A stretch of 64,000 nt of DNA, taken from contig CAJQUW010005335.1 of assembly GCA_907163375.1 (NCBI GenBank), positions 62,001 through 126,000 of the forward strand. Reading direction: 5' to 3'. This DNA comes from Prostheceraeus crozeri. Its lineage: Eukaryota > Platyhelminthes > Polycladida > Euryleptidae. Made by a program: the position numbers and the translations under genes. Each line of letters starts with the position of its first letter. Position 1 is the stretch's first letter. Shown here piece by piece: positions 1 to 13,415 of the stretch. The notes beneath the pieces were generated by a model. The model saw only the letters and a list, made by a program, of their open reading frames with translations. It did not search any database and was not told the origin of the DNA.

Positions 1-2929
1 TTGATCGTTTATTTTCTCAGAAAGGCGTCTCATAAACTAATAAAGCATATCAGGTCCCGAATGTACTGCTCTAATGCACACTGAACGAGAGATGTCATGT
101 TTTCAAGCATTGAATTATCATACCTTTGGTAATTGCGTAAACCACTTCCAATCTTTTATCAAACTTCAAGTGCAATTTGCTGACATTGTAGGCCTTGTAC
201 GAGGTTGGGAGTGGTGCTATTAGGATCACGCTCATCTCCTCTTACTTTGCTATGAATTTTTGCTGTTCAGGTGACAAAATTGTTGTGGAACGTTAACTCA
301 ATAACTTGGAGTTGAAAGCAAGTAAAATGGGTGCATTGGGCATACCGCTTAAGCTGCGATAAAATTTGAAAAATTTCCTGAACAAGTTTGGTAATGGTCA
401 AGTTCATTGCGCAGCTGTGAAGAAACATGCGATGTTTGGATGGGGAGGATAATGTAAAAGTTGGAAAGCAGAACTAAACCGTAAAAAATCAGACTGGGCT
501 TAAGCCAGTTGGAAATATCGTGATTGGTTAACCAGTGAAAACAAAAAATGGTTAACTAGTCAAAAACCAGTCAAATTAAATAGTAAAAAACTGTTGACTA
601 GCTTGACACAAAAGCAGTGTCATCATTCTAAACATACTAATTGAAAACAATCACTCATGTCTGCACTTTCTGATTTGAAACATAATTTTGTTTTTATTCT
701 AACTTGGTTCGGGTTTCCATTTTTTACGGACTGCATGTCATAATTTCCCACTGTTATTTTGACAAACCAATAATTAATGCACAACCAAAACAGAAAATGT
801 TTTTATATAATAGTCAAATCAAGTCATACAATGTAGAAACCATCTCCCTTAATGGGAATTATCGTGCAATATCACACTAACTTGTTGCTTCCTTTGCAAG
901 AGATAGACGACGCTGTTCATGAACTTGGCCGAAAGTCGAGACGAAATTTGTGATTGTGCAAACTCATTCATCACAAATGACTAGCTAGAATCGTCATCAT
1001 TATGGTTGTAACGTTGGCATTAAAGTGTTACAGGCAGCGCAATTCAATTCAATCGTCCGTGTGGCGTCAAGTCACATTCCCCACATGCTGAGAAATTGAA
1101 CGAAAATCCCAGATACAGTTGATCTAATATCTTTATATAACAAATAACAGATTTGTGAGTGTTAGCATTTGGTGCAATCATTCTGTAGCTATATAATATT
1201 CAGTTGATAATAAACGCTGAGTGCAATAACTGGAAGTAAAACCTGATAGAAATATTGATGCATGGTCTTAAAAAGCCTTGATCATGTGACACATTGATGT
1301 TGATTTTCCTTCCTCGTTGAGACAAAAAGTTTTTGCAACACGAGGCATGATTTAAGCTTTGACACTCGTATACTTTTACCTATGATACAGGAAAGCAGTG
1401 GAAAGCTGAAGAGGTTGAATTTTCTTTTAGATAATGAAAGCTGAAGTTATCACTGTTTCGAGTGTTTTAAGACTCTTGCAGGCGGTAAGTTAAGCCAGTT
1501 TTGAGAGGGTCAAAATTCACCTGTTAACCAATTACTCGTTTACACGGTTGATGGTGCTCGCATGGTTTACACGGTTGCTAGTGCTGGACATTGTCACATG
1601 TTCAACAAAATCTTCAGAAAGTTGTTATCCTGCAGAGTTGATCGAACTTTGTCTTGTGATCTTACATTAGATCTGATGCCAAGTTTCAGAATTTCTATAA
1701 TTGATTTGTCACAATTCATCATATCAGCATTATGTGTAATTTCTACTAATTTGTTTTTATCGTGTCGAAATAAATTCTATTTGTTTGCAGTTCAGTTCAA
1801 CAAGTTTCCCAAGAATATAGAAAACAAGTCCTACGAGCTGACAGTAAATAAATCGAACCAAAACTAGATGAGGTGAGTGGTTTCATATCAAATGAACTGA
1901 TCAGAAGCTGTACATAACTTGCTGATATATTTTTATGATGCTGGCCTATCGGCGAGTTGCGATTGGGTAAATCAATTATTTCTTTTCGCGCAATTCTTTC
2001 TTTCGGATTTACGGCAGTGTCATATTTTAGAAAGAAGTTATCGCGAACTGAAATGTTAAGTTTGAAAACTCATTTGCCACCGCAGCACCAACATTAGCAA
2101 AACTGAAACTAATTTAACATGAGGAAGCTAACGGATCGCACTATTCGCATGGATGTCCATGGGACGAGTCCGTTTATGCCCACGCCCATTCCACCAAATG
2201 AGATTTTCAACAGCACCGACATCACGCTGTTTTCTGTCATCTAGTCGTGTTTTTGTGCATGTTATATGAGTTTATATGCTCATGTTTCCCTTATTCTTGG
2301 AAATAAACATTTTTGACTTTTGACGATTATTTACACTTGGAAATCCCACGGTCCGCTGACTTTAGATAATGATTTTCGATAGCTCGATAGCTTAGTGTTT
2401 CAGTCTGCATTAGTGCATTTGCTGATAATTAAAAAAATCTTTGTTCATGTCATAATTAAGGACTGTGATCTCCGCTGGTTTATTGTTACTATATATACTG
2501 CTAAAAGAACGCATACCGGCATGTACGCTTACAAATTCATTCTCGCTAAGGAAAATTGCGATCCAAATGCATTTCATTCATAATTAAGCTAAAAGATACT
2601 TTGAATCTCATCATGATATTTATCCTAAAAGCCAAAGTCACAAAACTTGAGATACAGGTAAATGCGGACATGATCTGAGTATATAGATGCCCGCTGACGG
2701 TGCGCGTTTGCGTGGGCTTTCCACTCATGCTTTCAGGTCACTTGAAATGCCGCGTTGTATTCTAATTTTCCACACAAGGGTACTGTTCAAATGAAGTTCG
2801 GTTTGCAGCTAAAACATTTCCTCACTAAATCAATATAAATCAACAGTAATATTGCATTTTGTGGCAATTGGTTGAGTCTGGTCAATTGAAATCAAGGATT
2901 GATGTACAATTGATTGATTGATAGTTTAT
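1..2929. other. No supported feature
   Basis: AT-rich sequence with short ORFs only. No splice-framed exon, RNA gene or repeat structure recognised. Confidence 0.5.
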
Positions 2930-2934
2930 CGAAG

Positions 2935-3110
2935 CCTCAACGTCACTGCTCCCCACCGGGAGGCTTGGACGGTGCTGACATAGCCAGACCTTTTTGGAGC
3001 GTTGCAATACTTTCAGTTCCGATGTCCTTCCTGCTGTCTTCAGCGACACTTTCGGCTCTCGACCATTAGACCAAAAGATTGCTAGGCCAAGTAGCACTGA
3101 ACCGCCCGGC
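2935..3110 (+). repeat. Dispersed repeat, copy 1
   Basis: Shares a mosaic of words with 62530-62690 in the same orientation: TTGGACGGTGCTGAC, TTGGAGCG, ATGTCCTTC, TAGACCAAAAG, TTGCTAGGCCA. Probably two diverged copies of a SINE-like or other short repeat. Confidence 0.6.
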
Positions 3111-4030
3111 ACCGGAGTTCATTATGATGAACAATCGTGGGAATTCCAGTAAACTGAAATGTCAAGAGTAACTTTTGTTGATAATGAAATTTTGCGCCAT
3201 GAATTAACTTATTTTTGAATTTTAGTCGATCGTTCATGAGCATTCTGCTATTTGACAACAACTAACTAAAGATCAACGAATCTTGAGGTAATCTCCAATG
3301 ACGATGATTCGGTAAAGAGAGTCCTGTGGCTTCCATCTGTCTTCGTTTATTGTGGTGATAAAGTACAATGGAATTGTTATCCGTTTAATTGCATTAACTC
3401 GTTACAAATAGGTTTACCTTCGCTGTAAGATGATACTTGTTTTTATGTTTCATGATTAATCAAATATTAACTAATTGCTTGATCTATGTTTATATCAAAG
3501 TTTTGCTTGCAAAGTCAACGTTGAGTTGAAAGTTAGTTTCACGAAAACTTCTATATATAAAATGAAATTCGTAATGCTGTCATTAAGAGGATATAGATGT
3601 CTAGTATAACGTAGCAAAATCTGAGACATCTCACTCACCGTCAAATATATGTATCTTATTATTTCTTCGTTTCAAGATCTTGAAAAGAGTAAGTGAAAAT
3701 AAAAGTGAATATTCAATTAATTAGCCAGGAAATGTGCTTTGTTTGCAGTAATTAATGTAGACATTAAAAATAGGTATGTTTACCCTGAATCTTAGTTTTC
3801 TCATGCATAAGGGAAAGAGCTGAAAGTCGGAGCGGAACATAATTTGTAATATCTTCATTTCCTTTGATGATTGAATTTCTCGACTAACGAAATCACAATG
3901 GATCGAATTTCTTGGTACATTCTGTGACGCTGATGAAATGAATAATGACTGCAAAGAAAGCTCTTATCCTAGTTGTTTTAGATATTTTCATAACGTCACG
4001 AAGACGAACACGATAATATTCGTGCTTCAG

Positions 4031-4080
4031 CTCTCCATTAGTCGGTCTTCGAAGTGCAAGGTTTCAGGTTCGAGCCTGAA
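4031..4080 (+). repeat. tRNA-like fragment
   Basis: ATTAGTCGGTCTTCGAAG followed by CAGGTTCGAGCCTG resembles Pol III box A and box B, with a T-arm-like stem, but there is no full cloverleaf. Likely a tRNA-derived SINE remnant. Confidence 0.3.
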
Positions 4081-4299
4081 GACAGTATCGTGACTCGGTT
4101 GGCAGGCATTTTTTATGAGCTGGAATCTCCGCCTCTTCAGCCATGACATAGTTTGCATGAGGACCACGAAGGTGATTCCTCAGCTTCTGTGTTTTTGTGT
4201 CACTCTCTCGTCTTGCGTCCGATGTGTCTGTCCATGACGTGCAGCGTTGTCGGCGTCGCTGCTTGCGTTGTTCATTTTGCGGTTTCGACACCCCTTGCT

Positions 4300-7039
4300 A
4301 TGATAATAGAGATGCGTATTACGGAACTCCAATGAAGACTATGAATCCATTGATTGTGCTCACGAATTTTCGAGCTTTGCGCCCTGAGTTGTTTGATAAT
4401 TCATTTCTTTGTTTTGTGGATGTACTCACAAAGCCATTGATGTTCATCTGGCGTGGATCGTTGCTATTCAGTTGCATTTAAACATGGCCACTATTTTCCT
4501 TCTAGAACTGTTACAATGTCTTTCTTCCCTGCTAGCTTTCAAAACAAACCGATATTAATTGTTTTCTATGCAAGGCGGCAATATTGAAAGGAACATTCCT
4601 AGTGAACGACTTAGAGGAGATTTTAGTATTTGTTTTGTAGCATGCTCTCAGTCATTTTATCAGTTAAATGTCAACTTTTTGTAGAGAATGCTTCTCAATC
4701 AGTGTAAGAATCGAACAAATATATTTATTATTTACTTTTATAGGTCGACGTAATATCATAATGTTAACTTTCCCCAAAATCGAATTCTATAGTGCGGATC
4801 AGCTTTATCCATGGTTTTTTAGTATGAATAATTATAATGAAAATGTCATTGCTAACTTACGGGAACATATAAGCATAGGAAACAGGCGAATTAATCGAAA
4901 GTTTTAAGGAAATGCGATTCTCTATTATTAGTTTTCCTGAGTAAAGGATAATTGATGATAATTAATTTCTACTCTACATGTATAACTCAGTTTTACCTGA
5001 GCATTCAATAATGAAATTGTAGCTATGTAAATATGTTGATATTGAAGTATTATGTTCTGCTACACGTTAAGGTAGCCTCCTAAGGTTTTTTGCTTTATAT
5101 GTGCTATCAGAATCCACCCGACATATTTTTGTGGACGTGGAATAAATAACGAATCATAATAGAAAAGATGACTTCTTGCATGAGATGGCATCCGACGGCC
5201 CCTGATTAGGTGTTTGAATATTTCAAACCTGAGGTTCTCTTGCTTTTCATTCATTCCGTCGTTTTGCAACATGTCCTTCAGTTGACAACCTCTTTAGTTG
5301 ACAGCCTCGGCAGCTTCGAAAGCTGCTTTCATGTGTGAAATGAAACACCAGCAGGGTCGATGGAATCTTTTTCAGAGCTTGCTATGTTATTTATTAAATC
5401 GCAGGATCACTGGTCACTTGCAATCAACCTTCTTTCGGTGTAAGTGTGAGATCGAATTTTTTTCCGCCCTCCCCCCCACCTGGCGAATGTTTGGAATATC
5501 TTTTAAACTAAGCAAGCTATGGACACCAGATTTCTAGTAGCTTGCTTTCCATGTATTATGCAACTTTTTACAGAAGGATGATCAATTTGGAACAATACTT
5601 TTGGCGTGAGAGCTATTTTAAAATTTGAATGTTTGGGATATTTTGTCTGATTTCGGTATGCATGTATATTCACTTCTAATGTATATTGCGGCATCAATTC
5701 TTGATGAAATAAGTTGAGATTACATATGGGATTCTTCCTATCAATATAGAGATATTTACAAATGCAAAATCTTTGAATTTTAGATTGTCTGCCCTTTATT
5801 TATGCATGTCTGAAATTTGAAATATGATTTTTGATCATTTTTGTACTTTTTAGTTCTGCATCTGATCGATCAGCAATTATTGAAAATTTTCAGAATCATA
5901 TTGCTTTTAGCCTCAGTGTCTCGATAAAAGTCAACGAATTGGGTTGTTTCTTCACCTGCAGAAACTAAATGCTAAAATGTGCGATTTTGGTGAAATTTGA
6001 GTTGAATTAAAAGTTTGAATTATTTGACCTTTGACCTCATCTAATGCAATGATGCAATCTGAGACCGATCGTTTTACTAATCACCTTAACCAGATCTTTC
6101 GATTAGTGCATGGTTCACCAGTTTTGTTGTAATTTTCCAATTCAAACAGTGATCTAATCCAAATTTGTTAAAAAGTGGCGTTTTTGACCTTCACCTCACC
6201 CCAGGGATGACTTTAGAAATAAAACTGATGCTGTTTTTCGGAATCCCCTTTTAATTCCGCTTCGATTGATGTGTGGTTTGGCAAAATTGGTGCAATAGTT
6301 TGGGAGATAAGCAGAGGCGTCGAAAATCGCCCCCCCGCCAGTGGGGCGCCTTCCGAAAAATTACGTTGGCAAAATTTGTTAAATACATTGTTGGTTAAAA
6401 AGTAGTTGAAAAAAGTTTTGAAAACATTAAAAAATACTGTTATAAAAATCGTTTTAAAACCATGTGCAAATCACGATTATCAGTTTCTTATTGTATGATT
6501 TTAAAACTTTCGGTAGCTGATTATCAGTCGCACTAGCAACTGGAATCAATATTAACACTCAAATATCAATTTGTTGTCATTCGGCATTGTTCCCATGCAT
6601 GATGAAAAATGTGTTAGATAAATATATGAAAATATTTTCCCTTTGTTGTTGTTGAAAGGCCATCTACATGTAAATAGAATGTGCATCGGGAACTTGAAGT
6701 GAAGTCATTTCCTAAATACGTACGAGTTTCGACTGCTTGCTGTCGTCGCATACTAACAAATTTGTCCAGCATCCCTTTTTAGCAGTTTCCCATTGCAATT
6801 AATTGTTTAATTCCAGACAAGTATAGTGAAAGTCAGTGAACGCCATTAGTTGATGAGAAATTTCAAATTTAATGTCGACATTACAGAATGTTTAGTCGAG
6901 TTCCCATCGCTTGTTATTATATCAATTGCATCTGTTCACCAATTTCAATTTCACGTCCTTCTGTAAATGAGAAATATTTCATTCTTTTCAATGCGTATAA
7001 TTATCTGTATTTGAATAATGGTGATGCTTAACTCAGGAA
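4300..7039. other. No supported feature
   Basis: Non-coding AT-rich sequence between the tRNA-like fragment and the foldback element; only scattered short ORFs. Confidence 0.45.
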
Positions 7040-7048
7040 CAAGAAGAA
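7040..7048. repeat. 9-bp TSD of the foldback element, left
   Basis: CAAGAAGAA immediately before the left terminus, identical to 13407-13415. Confidence 0.85.
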
Positions 7049-7402
7049 ATGTCGTTGAAGTTAGCACCAACTTCAACACCAACTTTTTGAATAGAGTTTG
7101 TACAGAATAGGAAACCACATGTTTAGGTACTACTGATGACGCAGAGTTTGTACACCCAAAAACTTTTCCAAAATTCGAACTCCTTCACCTTCAAAATTCA
7201 AATTTAAATTCGAAAAATTGGTGCAAGTATTGGTGCTACCTGGTTAGCGAGTTTGTACAGCATTCCGATGGAAAAATTTAGATACAAGAGCAAAAAATTG
7301 AGTTTGTACAGATACTTCCAGCACTTTCCTTACACGAACAACCAGAAAAAACCGCCAAAAACCGATTTTTTCAAAAAATGATAAGATTTTCCAGAAAAGT
7401 TC

Positions 7403-8092
7403 TTGGTGCTACATGGAAAATGAGTTTGTACAGTGCTCTAACCGGTGGAAGAGTGTTCTACTAATCCAGTCTGAGTTTGAACACACATTTCTCCGACACT
7501 CCAGCACTCCTACGACCGGTAAATACCGGTTATTGTACAGTAACTACAAGAATACTGCCCATTTATGAACAAATCAATTGGTGCTACATGGAAAATGAGT
7601 TTGTACAGTGCTCTAACCGGTGGAAGAGTGTTCTACTAATCCAGTTTGAGTTTGAACACACACTTCTCCGACACTCCAGCACTCCTATGACCGGTAAATA
7701 CCGGTTATTGTACAGTAACTACAAGAATACTGCCCATTTATGAACAAATCAATTGGTGCTACATGGAAAATGAGTTTGTACAATGCTCTAACCGGTGGAA
7801 GAGTGTTCTACTAATCCAGTCTGAGTTTGAACACACACTTCTCCGACACTCCAGCACTCCTATGACCGGTAAATACCGGTTATTGTACAGTAACTACAAG
7901 AATACTGCCCATTTATGAACAAATCAATTGGTGCCACATGGAAAATGAGTTTGTATAGTTCTCTAGCCGGTGGAAGAGTGTTCTACTAATCCAGTCTGAG
8001 TTTGAACACACACTTCTCCGACACTCCAGCACTCCTACGACCGGTAAATACCGGTTATTGTACAGTAACTACAAGAATACTGCCCATTTATG
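7403..8092 (+). repeat. 175-bp satellite array, left arm
   Basis: About 3.9 units starting TTGGTGCTACATGGAAAATG at 7403, 7578, 7753 and 7928. Each contains ACCGGTAAATACCGGT and GAGTTTGTACAG. Units are highly similar to each other. Since 175 is not a multiple of three, the overlapping ORFs in the array are artefacts. Confidence 0.93.
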
Positions 8093-11000
8093 ATCATGGA
8101 ATTATAAGTTTCTCTAAGTTGGATGTCAAAGTAAGTGACTTCAAAGTCTCTTTTACCTCATGATTGGGGTAAATATGACATGGTCTGGGTGTTTTTGCAT
8201 CTGATTACGTTTTCATATAGTGTTGCGAATTAAACTCCGATGATGTGTTGGGAATGTAGTATGAAATGACGGTGATGTGTTTCGCACCTATCTTGGTAAT
8301 AGAGCAACTGATCTTTACAAGAAAATCCTAAGTGCTACCTAATCGCTACCTAGAAAAGACATTTTCACATATAGAAGTGGATCTTGGTTTATTTGTGATT
8401 GCAGAATTGATGTAGCTCATTATTTCGATACACTAGGTGACATGTCACGCTCAATCACGCGTAATTACACATGACCCCAAACATTCGTGGCTATGCGGGA
8501 TATTGCTGCAATATAAGTTATATATGTAAGTATAGTTGGCAGTCCTGTTATATAGACTTTGCGTCTCATGTGTCTGCCTGTATCAGAGGCTAAACAATGT
8601 GATAGGACCTCAATTTCATGCTCAGAGAAGACAGAACATGCCTAGCGGTTCATCTTAGTGGTTCAAGCGGCAGCGCAGACAACCGTGGACGACGCGCAAA
8701 CTATAAACGCTCGCCCGCGCGTATTCTTAAACATCTCCCATGTTTTAACAGCATCAGATCAAGTGATTTCTGACTCTTAAAGCAGCGCATATATACGCGG
8801 GTAGAAGAATAGAATGTCCTTAACCACGGATGTTTGGGGTGTTCCGTAATTACGCCTGAATCACGCGTGGCATGTCACCTAGTGTAGACTTATGTTTATG
8901 TGAAATAATAATGGGCAGTGTTTATAGTATGTAAGCGTATTTTGAAGCTGAATAGGTCTATTTTTAAATAGGATACATGCATGAAATGCTACAACTGATA
9001 TACGTTCAAAAACAGAATTAGCCTATTTTAGAAATATACGAGCGCATTAGAGAAAAGAATATCAGAATTAGGCCTAAATATCGTAAAGATTTCTCGTTCT
9101 TTCTGGACGTAGATCCTTTCGTTTGATTGACTTGAAATGGCATCTAGCTGTTATTAATCGATCGAAATCCATGAACTTGAAACAAGCTTGGATCTTGAGC
9201 ATTGCACCCTATTGTCGTTTGAGACACCTATGATTTCAAAATATGTTGGTGACGATTTTATTGACACATGCTGGAGTGTATCAAAAACTTAAGCAACAAA
9301 AATCAAAATTTTGCACGTTGTCGCACCTATATCTCGATGGGCCTTGTCGCATTTACACCGGACCTGCTTTTCACTACCAAAATCGATCGGGCTACGTAAA
9401 TAATGAAGAGGTATTCGATCGAATCCGCTATTTCGTGTGGATGAACTTGACATCTTACTGTGATGTAAAAGGTCGCCCATATTTAATTCCAGCTTGCTTC
9501 TCTTGACAGCAAACAAAATTTGTTGCAGAGTAAAGCAAATAAGGCCCAATTTTCAAAAACTGCCAAATCGTTCACCAAGTGCCAGGGTGGTATGCAATAC
9601 TTTTGCGAAATAAAATGCCTTAGAGATTGGCTATCGATGCAGGCACATATGGATGCAAACTGAACGGTTTCTTGGCTATGAGCTATTGGTTTTGGCTACA
9701 ACCTAGTAGCATTTACCTAATGTTGCATTTCCCCAAGCCAGCCTATCGTAATTATAATCCTGCAATATTTTTATACACTGCTTGTTCAATATTTTCATCT
9801 ACAATCAACGATCAAGGTCACTTAACTATCACATGTTGATTTAAAAATTTGGCGGATGACTGAAGGTCGAAATTCCATCTTTTGCAGCGAATTGCGTGTA
9901 TTTGTATTTCTTAATCTATTCGCGGCTGTTTATGTTTAAATGGCATAAAGAATTACGAACTTTCACATAGAAAAATGAAGTAATATGTAAGTTTGCTTGG
10001 TTTACGCTCATTTATACAGCATCATTTAATTAGTATTAGCACATGAGAAGATCTAATTGTTCAAATATTTGACGATGAGCAAATCAACAAAAATGAGATT
10101 AGCAATGAATATATCCCGTAAGTTTTATATGTCATTATTTTATGGCTACTGAACTGAGAGCCTAACTAGCCTGCCTGACTGTGATACAATTTTTGATGCA
10201 TCCGGTGATTAACATCATCAGTTAAGGTTCAGAAAATCAAGTTCCTATTTCTATCAGTTGGGTTGAACCTACATACAAGGTTTATAACCTACATTGCGGT
10301 TATTGCATTTAACGCATATTTCATTTGAAGGAGCTATACTTCGGGTTGTACGACATAACTTGAAAATCAGTAGGTTGCCTTCTACACCGCTCGTTAAGAC
10401 ATCTGGTGATCACATTCTTTCATTTGAAATTATTCACATTATCAACTTAGTGAGCATGTAGTGTATCTGAACATGCGTGACTGATTACAGAGAGCGTCTG
10501 TTCAACAACTACGATTATGACTCCCCTGCTCTCATGTTTGACCGATAAGTCTTCAACATTTTTTGAGTGTGAACACGAAATTGAAATATTTTGACCACTA
10601 TTTTATTCCGCTTGTCATGAGCATTCATGAAATTTGTTGTAATCGATCTTATCCCGACCATTTCCTTTTGTATTTTAAAAACTTTATCGCTCGGTCACAT
10701 TTTTGGTCATTTAAGGTTCATCGTACAGGCTATACGCAAGCCTGTACAATTCTTACTTTTATACCTGTGACATGAGATTTCCATGACACTTGAGATTCAC
10801 TGTGTTTCAGCTATGCACATGATCGCGGACTGCTGTTCAGACCTTTGTGTGCTGAGTGATGGTCTCGATTTTAACGTAATGCTGTGTTAATGAAATATAC
10901 GACATTGTCTGCAATCGGTCTTCTTAACAATACCTTTGATTATTTACCGGATTTTACGCCTACCTTAAATTCACATATTCAGACAAACCTTTTCCCTTTG

Positions 11001-11689
11001 TACTCTACGGTTTCCATTGTTTCGTCCTATCAGCTAGACTATGGACAAGTATATGCAGTTATATGGACAAGTATATCTATTATACCTTCGATTGTTTTCC
11101 AGATATTAGTGATGAATTACAGGCAACACTTATTATCAAGATTGTTGTTTTTTGCGGTGATTTTTAAGTGCATTTGTAATTGTTTTGACTACAATTGGTT
11201 AACACAACTTAGTACAGGCATTTTCAGCGATGTTCCTCTTTTCTATACCTTGTAGTTGTTTTTCTATATGCGTTTCGGACTGTCCGATCATTATCGTATC
11301 TAAGATATTCGGTCTTCATTGCATAAATGTCACAAGTCATTTTCATCCTATCTGACCTTTCTATGCTGTGCTTCCTACTGTAATAGAGTATGTAAAAATT
11401 TGAGAACTCGATATTCATCTGTCGTCTTTCTCCCATGTCAGGATTTGAATTTGATGCAGCTATTGATTTTTGGAGTACCGCTACATCAAGTTTTCCACCC
11501 GTGACCTTTATGACGTACTCGGGCTTTTTCCAAAGTTTTGAGCACCATTCTCAGCAGAGTTCATATTCTGATGGACAATAACATTTCTTGAAACAAAATA
11601 TTGTTTCAACTCGTTTCACTGGTGGAAGATAGCGATTCAACCAACAACTGAATTTTGAAACAACACCATTGCATCGCTGATGTAGTTAC
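8093..11689. other. Interior of the foldback element
   Basis: No transposase motif found. Contains the nested MITE 8431-8884 and short ORFs. The longest (10884-11255, 123 codons) is hydrophobic but unrecognised. Confidence 0.5.
8431..8884. mobile_element. Nested MITE with CACTAGGTGACATG ends
   Basis: CACTAGGTGACATG at 8431 is mirrored by CATGTCACCTAGTG ending at 8884, with further inverted similarity inside (CACGCGTAATTA / TAATTACGCCT and CCCCAAACATTCGTGG / CCACGGATGTTTGGGG). TA on both sides suggests a TA target duplication. 454 bp, no ORF. Confidence 0.75.
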
Positions 11690-13052
11690 TATACAATAAC
11701 CGGTATTTACCGGTCGTAGGAGTGCTGGAGTGTCGGAGAAGTGTGTGTTCAAACTCAGACTGGATTAGTAGAACACTCTTCCACCGGTTAGAGCACTGTA
11801 CAAACTCATTTTCCATGTGGCAGCAATTGCTTTGTTCATAAATGGGCAGTATTCTTGCAGTTACTGTACAATAACCGGTATTTACCGGTCGTAGGAGTGC
11901 TGGAGTGTCGGAGAAGTGTGTGTTCAAACTCAAACTGGATTAGTAGAACACTCTTCCACCGGTTAGAGCATTGTACAAACTCATTTTCCATGTAGCACCA
12001 ATTGATTTGTTCATAAATGGGCAGTATTCTTGTAGTTACTGTACAATAACCGGTATTTACCGGTCGTAGGAGTGCTGCAGTGTCGGAGAAGTGTGTGTTC
12101 AAACTCAAACTGTATTAGTAGAACACTCTTCCACCGGTTAGAGCACTGTACAAACTCATTTTCCATGTAGCACCAATTGATTTGTTCATAAATGGGCAGT
12201 ATTCTTGTAGTTACTGTACAATAACCGGTATTTACCGGTCGTAGGAGTGCTGGAGTGTCGGAGAAGTGTGTGTTCAAACTCAGACTGGATTAGTAGAACA
12301 CTCTTCCACCGGTTAGAGCACTGTACAAACTCATTTTCCATGTGGCAGCAATTGCTTTGTTCATAAATGGGCAGTATTCTTGCAGTTACTGTACAATAAC
12401 CGGTATTTACCGGTCGTAGGAGTGCTGGAGTGTCGGAGAAGTGTGTGTTCAAACTCAGACTGGATTAGTAGAACACTCTTCCACCGGTTAGAGCATTGTA
12501 CAAACTCATTTTCCATGTAGCACCAATTGATTTGTTCATAAATGGGCAGTATTCTTGTAGTTACTGTACAATAACCGGTATTTACCGGTCGTAGGAGTGC
12601 TGGAGTGTCGGAGAAGTGTGTGTTCAAACTCAAACTGGATTAGTAGAACACTCTTCCACCGGTTAGAGCACTGTACAAACTCATTTTCCATGTAGCACCA
12701 ATTGATTTGTTCATAAATGGGCAGTATTCTTGTAGTTACTGTACAATAACCGGTATTTACCGGTCGTAGGAGTGCTGGAGTGTCGGAGAAGTGTGTGTTC
12801 AAACTCAGACTGGATTAGTAGAACACTCTTCCACCGGTTAGAGCATTGTACAAACTCATTTTCCATGTAGCACCAATTGATTTGTTCATAAATGGGCAGT
12901 ATTCTTGCAGTTACTGTACAATAACCGGTATTTACCGGTCGTAGGAGTGCTGGACTGTCGGAGAAGTGTGTGTTTAAACTCAGACTGGATTAGTAGAACA
13001 CTCTTCCACCGGTTAGAGCACTGTACAAACTCATTTTCCATGTAGCACCAAG
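11690..13052 (-). repeat. 175-bp satellite array, right arm
   Basis: Inverted copy of the left array with about 7.8 units. Two variants (CAGCAATTGCT versus CACCAATTGAT) occur in the order B A A B A A A, which suggests a three-unit, 525-bp block was duplicated. Confidence 0.93.
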
Positions 13053-13406
13053 AACTTTTCTGGAAAATCTTATCATTTTTTGAAAAAATCGGTTTTTGGC
13101 GGTTTTTTTCCGGTTGTTCGTGTAAGGAAAGTGCTGGAAGTTGCTGTACAAACTCAGTTTTTTGCTCTTGTATCTAAATTTTTCCATCGGAATGCTGTAC
13201 AAACTCGTTAACCAGGTAGCACCAATACTTGCACCAATTTTTCGAATTTAAATTTGAATTTTGAAGGTGAAGGAGTTCGAATTTTGGAAAAGTTTTTGGG
13301 TGTACAAACTCTGCGTCATCAGTAGTACCTAAACATGTGGTTTCCTATTCTGTACAAACTCTATTCAAAAAGTTGGTGTTGAAGTTGGTGCTAACTTCAA
13401 CGACAT

Positions 13407-13415
13407 CAAGAAGAA
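13407..13415. repeat. 9-bp TSD of the foldback element, right
   Basis: CAAGAAGAA immediately after the right terminus. Confidence 0.85.

Larger units (their letters stand above)
7049..13406. mobile_element. Foldback-type DNA transposon with tandem-repeat arms
   Basis: Terminal sequence ATGTCGTTGAAGTTAGCACC at 7049 is repeated inverted at 13406. CAAGAAGAA directly flanks both ends (7040-7048 and 13407-13415), a 9-bp duplication as made by Mutator-like transposases. Both arms share a ~350-bp outer unique part with several GAGTTTGTACA motifs, then an array of 175-bp units: about 3.9 units on the left and 7.8 on the right. No transposase is recognisable in the 3.6-kb interior, so it is non-autonomous. 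Foldback elements of other animals have this architecture and are linked to Mutator-like elements; assignment to that superfamily is inference from the TSD. Confidence 0.85.

Noticed and set aside
2150-2230. Possible self-cleaving ribozyme near GGACGAGTCC
   Set aside because: The conserved hammerhead core CUGAUGA and GAAA are not present in the needed arrangement.
10884-11255. 123-codon hydrophobic ORF with a faint likeness to XK-related membrane proteins
   Set aside because: Only a short stretch looks similar, with no family signature; the ORF lies in the foldback interior.
7477-12802. Series of 88-90 residue ORFs on both strands
   Set aside because: They are the 175-bp satellite read in successive frames; the unit is not a multiple of three and no start or function is conserved.
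7049-13406. CRISPR array
   Set aside because: The repeats are 175 bp, near-identical, without short repeats and unique spacers, and in an animal transposon.
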